Below are positions 36,896-45,739 of a DNA stretch of 53,681 bases, piece by piece. Origin of the DNA: an uncultured Opitutales bacterium (lineage in GTDB: Bacteria > Verrucomicrobiota > Verrucomicrobiia > Opitutales > Intestinicryptomonadaceae). The notes beneath the pieces are model-generated. The model saw nothing but the letters and a program-made list of their open reading frames with translations, was not told the DNA's origin and searched no databases. Position 1 is the first letter of the stretch; each line of letters opens with the position of its first letter. The DNA lies in the NCBI GenBank assembly GCA_900548185.1, contig URJJ01000012.1:1-53681 (forward strand). The letters are read 5' to 3'. The position numbers were made by a program, and so were the translations under genes.

Positions 36896-37996
36896 ATGCT
36901 TATAGACATTGCAGATTTTGAATCGGTGTGGGGGCCGCTCCGCCTTTTCAGGTACCTGTCGTTCAGGTGCGTGATGGCGACTGTAACGGCGTTTATGGTG
37001 GGCTGCGCCGTCGCGCCGTTTATAATATCGCGGCTGCGCCGCCTCAAAAGCGGCCAGGTGCAGCGCACGGCCGAAGAGGTCGGCAAGCTCGCCGAGCTGC
37101 ATGCGTGGAAGGCGAACACCCCGATAATGGGCGGCCTCATAATATTTGCGGGCGTAATCTTTTCGTGCGCGCTGTGGTGCTCGTTCAACTCGCTGGTCTG
37201 GGCTGCGCTTGCAGTATACGCCATACTGACCGCGACAGGTTTTGCGGACGACTACCAGAAGATGGTGAAAAGAAACAGCAAGGGCATCCCCGGAAAGCTG
37301 AAAATCGCATGCCAGACTGCGGCGGCGGCAGCGGCGGCGGCGATACTCCTCTCCGACCCCGCATACTCCGCGCAGATGCGCGAGCTTTGGACCCCGTTTC
37401 TGAAAAGCCCGCTCGTCCAGGAGATGCCGGTCTTTGCCGCCGCGGCCTTCATATGGCTCATCATAACCGCCTCCAGCAACGCCCTCAACCTGACAGACGG
37501 CGTGGACGGGCTGGCCACGGGCTGCACTATATCGGTCGTGCTGGTGTACGGGATTTTCGCCTACCTTACGGGGAACGCGATAGCCGCAAAATACCTCTCG
37601 ATAGGACTCATACCAGGCTGCGGCGAAATTGCCGTGGTGTGCTGCGCGGTCCTCGGGGCCTGCATGGCCTTCCTGTGGTTCAACGCCTACCCCGCGCACA
37701 TATGGATGGGCGACACCGGCTCCCTTGCGCTCGGGGGCCTTGTGGGCATCGTCGCATTCATGGTGCACCAGCCGATAACCCTGATACTTGTGGGCGGCAT
37801 ATTCGTGATGGAGGCGGCCTCGGTAATCATACAGGTATCGTCTTTCAAGACGCTGAAAAGGCGCGTGTTCAAGATGTCGCCCATCCACCACCACTTTGAA
37901 ATAAAGGGGTGGAAGGAGACGCAGGTCGTGATACGCTTCTGGATAATTTCCCTCATATTCGCGCTCGCCGGGCTGGCGACGCTCAAACTCAGGTAG
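36896..37996 (+). CDS. mraY: Phospho-MurNAc-pentapeptide translocase MraY
   Basis: 366 residues, a polytopic inner-membrane protein of about ten helices. Family motifs are GFADDYQKM (the catalytic DDxxK type block), NALNLTDGVDGLATG and the cytoplasmic MSPIHHHFE. It transfers phospho-MurNAc-pentapeptide to undecaprenyl phosphate, giving lipid I. The N-terminal sequence LFRYLSFRCVMATVTAFMVG aligns with the usual MraY start, supporting the ATG at 36896. It follows the structured gap after murF and is 7 bases before murD. Confidence 0.97.
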   Translation: MLIDIADFESVWGPLRLFRYLSFRCVMATVTAFMVGCAVAPFIISRLRRLKSGQVQRTAEEVGKLAELHAWKANTPIMGGLIIFAGVIFSCALWCSFNSLVWAALAVYAILTATGFADDYQKMVKRNSKGIPGKLKIACQTAAAAAAAAILLSDPAYSAQMRELWTPFLKSPLVQEMPVFAAAAFIWLIITASSNALNLTDGVDGLATGCTISVVLVYGIFAYLTGNAIAAKYLSIGLIPGCGEIAVVCCAVLGACMAFLWFNAYPAHIWMGDTGSLALGGLVGIVAFMVHQPITLILVGGIFVMEAASVIIQVSSFKTLKRRVFKMSPIHHHFEIKGWKETQVVIRFWIISLIFALAGLATLKLR

Positions 37997-38003
37997 CGGC
38001 GCC

Positions 38004-39278
38004 ATGGAGGGGGATTTTGAAAGGATTGCGGCCGGGCTTGCCGGGGGCGCGGAAGTCGCGCTCTGGGGGGCGGGCGTAAGCACCGCAGCAGCCGCAAGGC
38101 TATTTGCAAAATTCGGCGTTTCCTGCCGGACATATTCCGACGCCCCGGGCGGCGAACCGTTCGACGCCTCCGCCGCCGGCAGGCACAGGCTGGCGGTTTA
38201 CTCCCCCGCATTCAGGCCCTCCCACCCCTTCTTCCGCGCGGCGGAGTCGGCGGGCGTGCGCACTATGGGCGAACCGGACCTCGCCGGGCTTTTCTGGCGG
38301 GGCAGGATAATAGCGGTAAGCGGCACAAACGGCAAGACGACGCTCACGTCGTTTCTCGCGCACGCCCTCAACTCCGCCGGAATCCCCGCAGTAGCGGCCG
38401 GAAACATCGGAACCCCGCTGTGCGAATTCGCCCCAGGCGGGGAGGGAGTGACGGCTGTATGCGAGCTAAGCTCGTTCCAGGGGATGCGCCTTGAAAGCCT
38501 GCGCCCCGACGCGTTTGCCTGGACGAATTTCGCGCCGGACCATCTCGACTGGCACGCGGACATGCGCGAATATTTCCTAGCAAAGCTCAACATCGCCCGC
38601 AGGATGCGCGGCCGCACGCTTGTGGCGGGCTCCGGGATAAGGGAGGCCGCCGAAGAATTCGGAGCCGCGCTGCCCGAATTTGCGGAATTTACAGAAGACG
38701 CGCAATACCCAGCCGCCCCCGCGCCGTTCGACAACTCCGTGCAGCGCGAAAACTTCGCCCTCGCCTCGGTCCTCTGGAGAAAGCTGGGCCTCGACGGGGA
38801 AATCCTCCTCCGGGCGGCGGAGGGCTTTTCGCTGCCCCCGCACCGCCTTGCAAAATGCGCACAGATAGGCGGTGTCTCCTTCTGGAACGATTCCAAGGCG
38901 ACAAACGCGCACGCGGCCATAGCGGCCCTGCGCGAGCTAAAAACCCGCCGCCCGTTCTGGATAGGCGGGGGCAAGGACAAATTCTGCGACGACTCCGACC
39001 TGGTGCGCGCCGTCGCCGAATGCGCGCGCGGCGCGGCCCTCATAGGCCAGACCGCAGAGACTTTAAAGCCGAAGCTTCAGGGGCTTGAGCTGGGCGCGCA
39101 CACGTGCCCGGACATGGCTGCGGCGGTGGAGCTTGCGTTTAAGAAATGCGGAGATTCCGGCGATATACTCTTCAGCCCGGGGTACTCCAGTTTCGGGATG
39201 TTTAAAAGCTACGCCGACCGCGGAAAATCTTTTGAAGAGGCGGTTTTATGTTTGAAGAATAAAAAAAACAGTAAATAG
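38004..39278 (+). CDS. murD: UDP-MurNAc-L-Ala:D-glutamate ligase MurD
   Basis: 424 residues. A GAGVSTAAAARL N-terminal UMAGA-binding Rossmann domain, ATP loop SGTNGKTT (106-113), the ELSSFQ motif of the central domain and FWNDSKATNAHA with the KAT(N) signature are all MurD features, as is the C-terminal SPGYSSFGMFKSYADRG. It adds D-Glu to UDP-MurNAc-L-Ala. Placement after mraY and before the cell-division permease matches the E. coli order, except that a LysM gene lies between murD and ftsW. Confidence 0.96.
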   Translation: MEGDFERIAAGLAGGAEVALWGAGVSTAAAARLFAKFGVSCRTYSDAPGGEPFDASAAGRHRLAVYSPAFRPSHPFFRAAESAGVRTMGEPDLAGLFWRGRIIAVSGTNGKTTLTSFLAHALNSAGIPAVAAGNIGTPLCEFAPGGEGVTAVCELSSFQGMRLESLRPDAFAWTNFAPDHLDWHADMREYFLAKLNIARRMRGRTLVAGSGIREAAEEFGAALPEFAEFTEDAQYPAAPAPFDNSVQRENFALASVLWRKLGLDGEILLRAAEGFSLPPHRLAKCAQIGGVSFWNDSKATNAHAAIAALRELKTRRPFWIGGGKDKFCDDSDLVRAVAECARGAALIGQTAETLKPKLQGLELGAHTCPDMAAAVELAFKKCGDSGDILFSPGYSSFGMFKSYADRGKSFEEAVLCLKNKKNSK

Positions 39279-39314
39279 TAGACGAAGTAAAATTTCTCAA
39301 AAAGGCATTATCGT

Positions 39315-40457
39315 ATGAAAGCTCCTATAACACTGGCGGTTCTCGCCCTGCACGCCGTAATTATAACGACGATTCTGGTCCAGCCGGGATGCAATTCCGA
39401 CAACAACGGCGCCTCCGAAATCAACCCCGAAATCACCAAGGCCGCGGCGACCGGCGAAGAGGTGGAGGCGGTTGTGGAAGACATGCCCCCCGAAGGCTCA
39501 GCCTCGCTCAGGGCGGCCCCGACGCGCCCCGCAGAAAAGCTCCCCGGCGCAAGCACCGGCGAAGTGGTAGTTACCGAAGAGATGGCCGAAACCGAGCTTA
39601 TAGACCCAATTCCCCCGGCGGTTTCCACGATAAAGCCAAAACCCGCGCCCGCGCAGGAAGAGGCCGCCGAAATCCCCTCCCCCGCCCCCGCATCCGAATA
39701 CGTTGTAAAAAGCGGCGACAACCCCTCAAAGATAGCCAAGGCCCACGGAATTTCCGCAGACGAGCTCATGGCGGCAAACGGGCTGACCCGCAATTCGGTA
39801 ATCCGCATCGGCCAAAAGCTCACAATCCCTGCGGCAGGCAGCGCGCCCGCCCCCGAATTTGCGCCCGCGCCGAAGCCCCAGGAGGAAGCCGCCTCAGGCC
39901 AGTCTGAAACGTCGGTTTACATTGTCCAGAAGGGCGATTCGCTCTCAAAAATCGCCGCCAAGCACGGCACGTCCGTAAAGCGGCTCATGTCGCTCAACGG
40001 CCTCAAGAAAACCGGCATAAGGATAGGCCAGAAGCTCAAGGTTCCCGCAATCGGGCAGTCTGTCTCGCGCGCCCAGCAGCCCAAGGCCGCCGCAAACTTC
40101 GCGGGCAAGAAGACCCACACCATAGCAAGGGGCGAGACCCTGGGCGGCATCGCAAAGAGGTACGGCGTTTCCATCGCCTCCATCATGGACGCAAACGGCA
40201 TAAAGGACCCCCGCAAAATAAGGGCCGGGCAGACGATAATTGTCGGAGAATCCGCAAAGGCCCCGGAAGTCCAGCCCACCGTCCAGCCGCAGCCCAAGCC
40301 GACTGCGGCTCCGGAAGCCCAGTCGCCCGTGAAAATCCAGGCGGACCAGCCGGCGGCCCCCGCCCCGCTCCAGGTTCCGGCGCAGCCGGCCATACCCCAG
40401 GATGCGGTCAATACGCTGCCCCAGGCCAACGACCTCCCCGAAATTCAGGAAATATAA
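39315..40457 (+). CDS. Secreted triple-LysM protein inserted in the dcw cluster
   Basis: 380 residues. An N-terminal hydrophobic segment (ITLAVLALHAVIITTILV) ends in QPGC; Cys26 makes a poor lipobox, so it may be a lipoprotein or simply membrane-anchored. Three LysM modules follow at about 128-172, 201-244 and 267-310, each with the YxVxxGDxxxxIAxxxG and L...N pattern that binds GlcNAc in peptidoglycan. They are joined by long Pro/Ala/Glu/Gln-rich linkers, and the tail is also Pro/Gln-rich. No catalytic domain (amidase, M23 peptidase) is present. The gene lies between murD and ftsW, not a standard position, so a structural or scaffolding role at the septum is plausible but unproven. Confidence 0.9.
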   Translation: MKAPITLAVLALHAVIITTILVQPGCNSDNNGASEINPEITKAAATGEEVEAVVEDMPPEGSASLRAAPTRPAEKLPGASTGEVVVTEEMAETELIDPIPPAVSTIKPKPAPAQEEAAEIPSPAPASEYVVKSGDNPSKIAKAHGISADELMAANGLTRNSVIRIGQKLTIPAAGSAPAPEFAPAPKPQEEAASGQSETSVYIVQKGDSLSKIAAKHGTSVKRLMSLNGLKKTGIRIGQKLKVPAIGQSVSRAQQPKAAANFAGKKTHTIARGETLGGIAKRYGVSIASIMDANGIKDPRKIRAGQTIIVGESAKAPEVQPTVQPQPKPTAAPEAQSPVKIQADQPAAPAPLQVPAQPAIPQDAVNTLPQANDLPEIQEI

Positions 40458-40472
40458 CGGCGCCGACGCGAA

Positions 40473-41612
40473 ATGCCGCAGATAGGCGCCAAGAATGCAG
40501 GACGGCAGAAGGCGGGCTTGTGGCTTGCCATATTTCTGCCGGTCCTTTTTTTGTCGGGACTCGGAATCATAACGCTCATGAGCGCGGGCGCGATAAAAAG
40601 CGACCCCATGCTGCTTGTCCGCAAACAGTGCGTATGGATGGCCGCAGCTCTGGCGTGTGCGGCCGTGGCGGCCTTCATAAGGCTCGACTGGCTTAAAAGG
40701 GCCGCCCTGCCCCTTGCGGCCTTGGCTTTCATACTGCTTGTTCTGGTGTTCGTCCCGGGCGTCGGCAAGACCGTAAAGGGCTCGACGCGCTGGATAGAGG
40801 TGGGCTCCTTCGTGTTCCAGCCGAGCGACGTGGCTAAAGTGTCCCTCGTGATATGGGTCTCCGCATACCTGCAAAAGTTTCAAACGGGCATAAAGACTTT
40901 CTGGAAGGGGGCGGCCCTGCCGTTTGCGCTGGTTGCGCTGTTTGTGGCCCCAATATTGAAGGAGCCCGACTTCGGCACGAGCGCCCTATGCTTTGCGGTC
41001 GCCTTCGCAATGATGCTGACAGCCGGCGTGAAAATTTCCCACATGGCCCCGTTTGCGGCCATGGGTGCTGCGGGCATCGGGGTGCTCGTCTGGCTAAACC
41101 CCAACCGGCTCACGAGGCTTTTTTCGTACCTCAACCGCGAAAAGGAGGCGCTGGACGGCGGCTACCAGCTCACGCAGGCGATATACGCCTTCGGCTCCGG
41201 GGGAACGACGGGCGTCGGCCTTGGGCAGGGCAGGCAGCAGTACGCATTCCTGCCCGAAGCCCACACCGACTTCATATTCGCCAACATCGGCGAGGAGTAC
41301 GGCCTTGTGGGGACGCTCATCGTGCTCGCCGCCTTTTTCGTCCTCTTCTGGGGGTCCGCTGCAGCGCTGAGAAAGGCTCCGAACCTGTTTGAGTTTTCGC
41401 TCGGGGTCGGCGCGATGCTCATGATAATCGTGCAGGCCCTGTTCAACATGTGCGTCGTAATCGGGCTGATGCCGACAAAGGGAATATCGCTCCCGTTCAT
41501 AAGCTACGGCGGCTCGAACCTCGTCGTCATGTTCTTTTTCACGGGCATCCTCATAAACTGCGCCCGAAGATGGAGCGCGCCGAAAGTGATAAGGGCCACC
41601 GACTATGAGTAA
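40473..41612 (+). CDS. ftsW: Septal peptidoglycan polymerase FtsW (SEDS family)
   Basis: 379 residues with about ten membrane helices. Family sequence includes STRWIEVGSFVFQPSDVAKVSLV, KEPDFGTSAL with the catalytic-loop aspartate, GGYQLTQAIYAFGSGG and the C-terminal GISLPFISYGGSNLV. FtsW polymerises lipid II into glycan strands and works as a pair with FtsI, encoded upstream. It begins 15 bases after the LysM gene and overlaps murG by 8 bases. RodA is the close paralogue; the dcw location decides for FtsW. Confidence 0.95.
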   Translation: MPQIGAKNAGRQKAGLWLAIFLPVLFLSGLGIITLMSAGAIKSDPMLLVRKQCVWMAAALACAAVAAFIRLDWLKRAALPLAALAFILLVLVFVPGVGKTVKGSTRWIEVGSFVFQPSDVAKVSLVIWVSAYLQKFQTGIKTFWKGAALPFALVALFVAPILKEPDFGTSALCFAVAFAMMLTAGVKISHMAPFAAMGAAGIGVLVWLNPNRLTRLFSYLNREKEALDGGYQLTQAIYAFGSGGTTGVGLGQGRQQYAFLPEAHTDFIFANIGEEYGLVGTLIVLAAFFVLFWGSAAALRKAPNLFEFSLGVGAMLMIIVQALFNMCVVIGLMPTKGISLPFISYGGSNLVVMFFFTGILINCARRWSAPKVIRATDYE

Positions 41613-42705
41613 GTTTCTGATTTCCTGCGGGGGGACGGGCGGCCACATGGCGCCGGGAATAGCCGTCGGCGAGGCGCTCGCAAAAAACGGGCACTCCGTG
41701 ACGTTTGTCATAAGCCGCAAGGCGGTTGACTCGCGGCTCTCCGAAAAGTACGCCGGGTTCAGGTTTGAAAAGGTCCCGGGATGCGGGTTTTCGCTTTCCC
41801 CGAAAAAGCTGGCGCGCTTTGCAGTCGAGCAGCGCGGCGCGGTGAGGGCCTGCCGCAGGCTCATAGAAAGCGAGGGGGCGGACGCGGCGATAGCCTTCGG
41901 GGGGTTCAACTCGTTCGGCCTGGCGGTCGCCGCAATACTTTCAAAGACGCCGCTTATATTGCACGAGGCAAACCGGAAGCCCGGCAAGGCCGTGCGGTTT
42001 TTCGGCAGGTTCGCGGCAAGGGTTTACGTGCCCCACGGCGTAAAGATGCGGGACGGGGCGCAGGGTGCGGTGCGCCAGGCGGGCTACCCGATAAGGGACG
42101 AGATAAGGCGGATGCCGCGTGATGAATCGCTCAGGCATTTCGGATTCGGCCCGGGGGCAAACCCAGTGCTCGTGTGCGGGGGCTCCCAGGGCGCGGCCGC
42201 GCTCAACGAATGGGCTTTTGAGAACTTTTCCGCCCTGGCCGCCATGGGCCTCGACGTCCTCTGCATAACAGGCCCCGGCAAGTCCGCCGCAGCCCCGGCC
42301 CCCGTTGCCGACAAAAACGGGGTCTTGCGGGAGTTCAGGCAGGTGGAATTCTGCGACAGGATGGAGCTAGCGATGTCGTCTGCCGAGATGGTCGTGGCGC
42401 GCGCCGGGGCGGGCTCTATTGCGGAGTTTGCGAGGTGCTCAACCATCCCCCTGCTGGTGCCGCTGCCGACTTCGGCCGACGACCACCAGACGGAAAACGC
42501 TCGCCATGTCGAAAAAAACGGCGCCGGAATATGCGTGCGCCAGTCGGAAATTTCAACTCTCCTCGGAGAGGTGGAGGAGCTCGCCTCAAACCCCGGCCTC
42601 CGCGCCAAAATGCGCGCGAACCTTGAGAGGCTCGACGAGCTCAACTCCTCCTCCCACATGATATCCGACATTGAGGCCATAGCCGCCTCGGGAAGGACCG
42701 AATGA
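41605..42705 (+). CDS. murG: Lipid II synthase MurG (GlcNAc transferase)
   Basis: 366 residues. The N-terminal glycine loop GGTGGHMAPGIA, the GGFNSFG and HEANRKPGKA blocks, the second glycine-rich loop GGSQGA and the C-terminal VARAGAGSIAEF with the UDP-GlcNAc contact region are typical of this GT28 enzyme. It adds GlcNAc to lipid I on the inner face of the membrane. Start overlaps ftsW by 8 bases; its TGA overlaps the murC ATG. Confidence 0.97.
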   Translation: MSKFLISCGGTGGHMAPGIAVGEALAKNGHSVTFVISRKAVDSRLSEKYAGFRFEKVPGCGFSLSPKKLARFAVEQRGAVRACRRLIESEGADAAIAFGGFNSFGLAVAAILSKTPLILHEANRKPGKAVRFFGRFAARVYVPHGVKMRDGAQGAVRQAGYPIRDEIRRMPRDESLRHFGFGPGANPVLVCGGSQGAAALNEWAFENFSALAAMGLDVLCITGPGKSAAAPAPVADKNGVLREFRQVEFCDRMELAMSSAEMVVARAGAGSIAEFARCSTIPLLVPLPTSADDHQTENARHVEKNGAGICVRQSEISTLLGEVEELASNPGLRAKMRANLERLDELNSSSHMISDIEAIAASGRTE

Positions 42706-43937
42706 AAAGGGGAGTTTTCATGGGGGGCGTATGCGGGATGGGCATGTGCCCGCTTGCGATGTTTCTGAGCGCCGACGGCTGCGACGTTTCGGGGTTCGAC
42801 GACTCCCCGAACCCGCTTGTGGAGGACATGCTGAGAGCTTCCGGGGTTGGAATTTCAAGGTCGCGCATCCCCCCCGCCGGATGCGGGGAGTTCATAATAT
42901 CAAGCGCGCTCAAGCATTCCGAAGAGGCCCTAAGGGGGGGGTTTAGCGGAACGTTTTCGAGGCGCGGCGAAGCCCTTGCGAAAATAGCGGCCTCAAGGCG
43001 GCTCATAGGAATCTGCGGAAGCCACGGAAAGACGACGACGACCTCCCTCATCGCGCACGCGGTGAACTCCATGGGCTTCGGCGCAGGCTACATGGCGGGC
43101 GCGCTTCCCGTCGGATTCCCACCCGCGAGGCACTGCCCCGAGGGGGCCTTCTTCGCGGCGGAGCTGGACGAGAGCGACGGAACCATAGAGAACTTTTCCC
43201 CGGAAATAACCGTGGCCCTGAACGGCGACCTCGACCATACCGACACCTATCCGGACGCCTCCGCCCTGGAGGGGATGTTTGAGCGGCTGTTTTCAAGGAC
43301 TAAAAAATACGTTGTCATCCCCGAGGGCGACGAAATGCTCGCCAGGGCCTCTTCAAAATCCCGGGCGCAAACTGTCGAAGTCCGCGTCCCCCCCTGCGAC
43401 TTCATCCAGTACGACAAGCTGATGGCCCTCGCGGCGGTAAACCTCGCCTTCGGCCCGGGTTTCGGGACGGAGATATTCGACGGCTTCAAGGGGGTGGCGC
43501 GCAGGCAGGAAGTGCTATGCGCAAGCCCGGAGCTATTTGCAATCGCAGACTACGCCCACCACCCGCGCGAAGTGCGCTCGTTTTTAAGCTGGCTAGACGG
43601 CGTCCGCCCCGGGCGCAAGCTGATATTCTTCCAGCCCCACCGCTACACCCGCACAAAGCGGTTCGGCGCGGACTTCAGGCGCCTCTTCGAGGAGCGGGCA
43701 GCCGCCGGCGACGATGTCAGGATTCTGCCTGTGTACGCGGCGAGCGAGCCGTTCGACCCGTCGGGCGGGGCCGCCAACATAGCCTCCCCCTCGGTTCCGC
43801 TCGCGCAGGCGGGCGAGATGCGCACAATCCTGGAGGAATTCAGGCGCTCAACTTCCGGATGCGCCTGCGCGGCATTCGTCGGCGCGGGCGACGTATATTT
43901 TGAAGCAAAGAAGATTTTCAGCCATGAAGAAGTTTAA
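42702..43937 (+). CDS. murC: UDP-MurNAc:L-alanine ligase MurC
   Basis: 411 residues, somewhat shorter than the usual 450-490. The N-terminal nucleotide loop is GGVCGMGMCPLA, the ATP site GSHGKTTTT (106-114), and the substrate histidines are in ELDESDG and ADYAHHPREV. It adds the first L-Ala to UDP-MurNAc. The saved length is spread over loops and the C-terminal domain, which still ends with FVGAGDVY. It overlaps murG by 4 bases and ddl by 14. No murB follows it, although murB is next to murC in many bacteria. Confidence 0.95.
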   Translation: MKRGVFMGGVCGMGMCPLAMFLSADGCDVSGFDDSPNPLVEDMLRASGVGISRSRIPPAGCGEFIISSALKHSEEALRGGFSGTFSRRGEALAKIAASRRLIGICGSHGKTTTTSLIAHAVNSMGFGAGYMAGALPVGFPPARHCPEGAFFAAELDESDGTIENFSPEITVALNGDLDHTDTYPDASALEGMFERLFSRTKKYVVIPEGDEMLARASSKSRAQTVEVRVPPCDFIQYDKLMALAAVNLAFGPGFGTEIFDGFKGVARRQEVLCASPELFAIADYAHHPREVRSFLSWLDGVRPGRKLIFFQPHRYTRTKRFGADFRRLFEERAAAGDDVRILPVYAASEPFDPSGGAANIASPSVPLAQAGEMRTILEEFRRSTSGCACAAFVGAGDVYFEAKKIFSHEEV

Positions 43938-44844
43938 GGTAGCCGTCCTATCGGGCGGGATTTCATCGGAGAGGGACGTGTCGCTCGTAAGCGGCGCGCA
44001 CATTTTGGCGTCCCTTTCAAAAAAGTTCGACGCACGCGGGTTCGAGCTTGAAAAAAACGAGCTGCCGGCGGGCATCTCCCCAGACGAATGGGTGGTCTTC
44101 CCCGCCATGCACGGCGAATACGGGGAGGACGGAACGCTCCAGGCCGAGCTTGAATCTGCCGGCTTCTCATACGCCGGAAGCCCCTCCCTTTCAAGCCGCG
44201 CATGCATGTCAAAGCCGGCGGCAAAAGCCCTCATGATGCGGGCGGGCGTGCCCGTTGCGCGCGGATTCGCCTTCCCGGCGGCAAGGCCACCCTCATACGC
44301 AGAAGCCTCAGCCCTGCTGGGGGAAAAGATGGTGCTAAAGCCCGCAGACAAGGGCAGCAGCGTCGGCCTTGAAATCATAGCCTCGGCTGAAGCCGGGGAC
44401 GCGGCCCTCGGCGCGCTCGGGGACGGCACATGGATGCTGGAGGAATTTTTCAGGGGGAGGGAGTTCTCCGTCGGAATCCTCTACGGAAAGGCTGCGGGCG
44501 TGGTCGAAATCATCCCGGAAGGCGGTGTGTACGACTTCAGACGCAAATACACGGCGGGCTCCACGCGCTACGAATTCCCGGCCTCCATACCACTTGAAAA
44601 GTCCGGAGAAATCCGGCGCGCGGCCGAGGCGGCCTTCGCAGCCTGCGGCTGCCGGGACTTCGCGAGGGCCGACTTCCTCATGGCGCCCTCCGGGGATTTC
44701 ATATGCCTTGAAATAAACACGCTCCCGGGCATGACGCCGACCAGCCTGCTCCCGAAAAGCGCGTCGTGTTCGGGGTTGGGTTTCGACGAATTGTGCGCGG
44801 CGATGCTCGAGGGCGCCGCAAAACGCTTTGGGGAAAGGGCCTGA
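43924..44844 (+). CDS. ddl: D-alanine-D-alanine ligase
   Basis: 306 residues, an ATP-grasp enzyme. N-terminal LSGGISSERDVSL, ATP-binding KPADKGSSVGLEI, and the metal-binding CLEINTLPGMTPTSLLPKSA are diagnostic. It makes D-Ala-D-Ala, the MurF substrate. The ATG at 43924 (MKKFKVAVLSGG) is chosen since it directly begins the conserved domain; a TTG 8 codons earlier is in frame. It overlaps the murC end. The Ddl position between murC and ftsQ is as in E. coli ddlB. Confidence 0.96.
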   Translation: MKKFKVAVLSGGISSERDVSLVSGAHILASLSKKFDARGFELEKNELPAGISPDEWVVFPAMHGEYGEDGTLQAELESAGFSYAGSPSLSSRACMSKPAAKALMMRAGVPVARGFAFPAARPPSYAEASALLGEKMVLKPADKGSSVGLEIIASAEAGDAALGALGDGTWMLEEFFRGREFSVGILYGKAAGVVEIIPEGGVYDFRRKYTAGSTRYEFPASIPLEKSGEIRRAAEAAFAACGCRDFARADFLMAPSGDFICLEINTLPGMTPTSLLPKSASCSGLGFDELCAAMLEGAAKRFGERA

Positions 44845-44854
44845 CGGGAAACGC

Positions 44855-45739
44855 ATGTCCGGAGGCAGGAAGTCGAAGACCTGGAGGGACTTGAAGTCGG
44901 CGAAAAAGCCCGCCGCCACGGTCTCCTGGCGCGCCCGTCTCAGGTTTGCGGCCAAGGTGTTCAACAGGCTGTTCGCGCTGGCGGCAGCAGCCGGGGCCGG
45001 CTACCTGGCCTGGCGCGTGTACGACGATGGCCTGGTTGAGAAGGCCCTCGCCCCGGCAACCGAAGACCTGAGGCTCATCGAGTACAAGACGGACGGGACC
45101 ATAACAAAGTCGTGGCTCGCCGCGCGCGGCCTCTTTCCGCGCATACAGAACCTGGCGGAAATCGACATCATAGCCCTGAGGGAAAAGTTTGAAAAAGTCG
45201 GCCAGATTCGGAAGGCTGAAATCACAAAAATCTACCCGGACAAGATAAGGATAGAGGTTTCCGAATACGTCCCGGCCGCCCGGGTCGCCATTGCTCGCGG
45301 CAGGGTTCTCAAGGAATACGCGCTGTCGCGGGAGGGCGTGTTTTTTGAAAGCGTATGCATACCGCGCGAGAGCCTGATGGAGCTGCCCTGGGTGATAGGC
45401 GTGCCGATAGTGGAAATCGGCGGCGAGATAGCCCCCTACTCCTACGCGTTCAAAATAGACGAGCTGGTTAAGGCCGCGCGCGAGGCGCTGCCCGAACACT
45501 ACAAAACCTGGCGCACCGTGAACGTGCGCGAGCTCGGCAGCGCGACCCTTCCGATAATGCTTGTCACGACCTCGGAAAACATGAAGATACTCTTTTCAGC
45601 GCACGCACTGGAAGCGCAGCTCGAAAAGCTCGAATACGTGCTCAAGTACATGCGGGAAAACGGGATTGACAACATTGAAAAAATCGACCTTTCACTATCG
45701 CGCAAGGCGGTAGCTTCTCCGCGCGAATCCTCGAAATGA
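44855..45739 (+). CDS. ftsQ: Cell division protein FtsQ
   Basis: About 294 residues. A basic cytoplasmic N-terminus, one membrane helix (FNRLFALAAAAGAGYLAWRV), then a POTRA-like domain (around IDIIALREKFEKVGQIRKAEITKIYP with the IRIEVSEYVPAA strand) and a beta domain that contacts FtsB and FtsL. The ATG at 44855 fits ddl spacing (10 bases); a TTG 9 codons upstream is in frame but would lie inside ddl. It overlaps ftsA by 4 bases. Conservation within FtsQ is low, but topology and position make the call firm. Confidence 0.9.
   Translation: MSGGRKSKTWRDLKSAKKPAATVSWRARLRFAAKVFNRLFALAAAAGAGYLAWRVYDDGLVEKALAPATEDLRLIEYKTDGTITKSWLAARGLFPRIQNLAEIDIIALREKFEKVGQIRKAEITKIYPDKIRIEVSEYVPAARVAIARGRVLKEYALSREGVFFESVCIPRESLMELPWVIGVPIVEIGGEIAPYSYAFKIDELVKAAREALPEHYKTWRTVNVRELGSATLPIMLVTTSENMKILFSAHALEAQLEKLEYVLKYMRENGIDNIEKIDLSLSRKAVASPRESSK

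Noticed and set aside
36098..38083. 661-codon open frame on the minus strand
   Set aside because: It is antisense to murF and mraY, which are certain genes. Its Arg/Pro/His-rich translation has no family pattern; GC-rich third positions produce such shadows.
42702..44844. Loss of murB as a deletion in this cluster
   Set aside because: E. coli also lacks murB at this position; its absence from the window says nothing about the genome.
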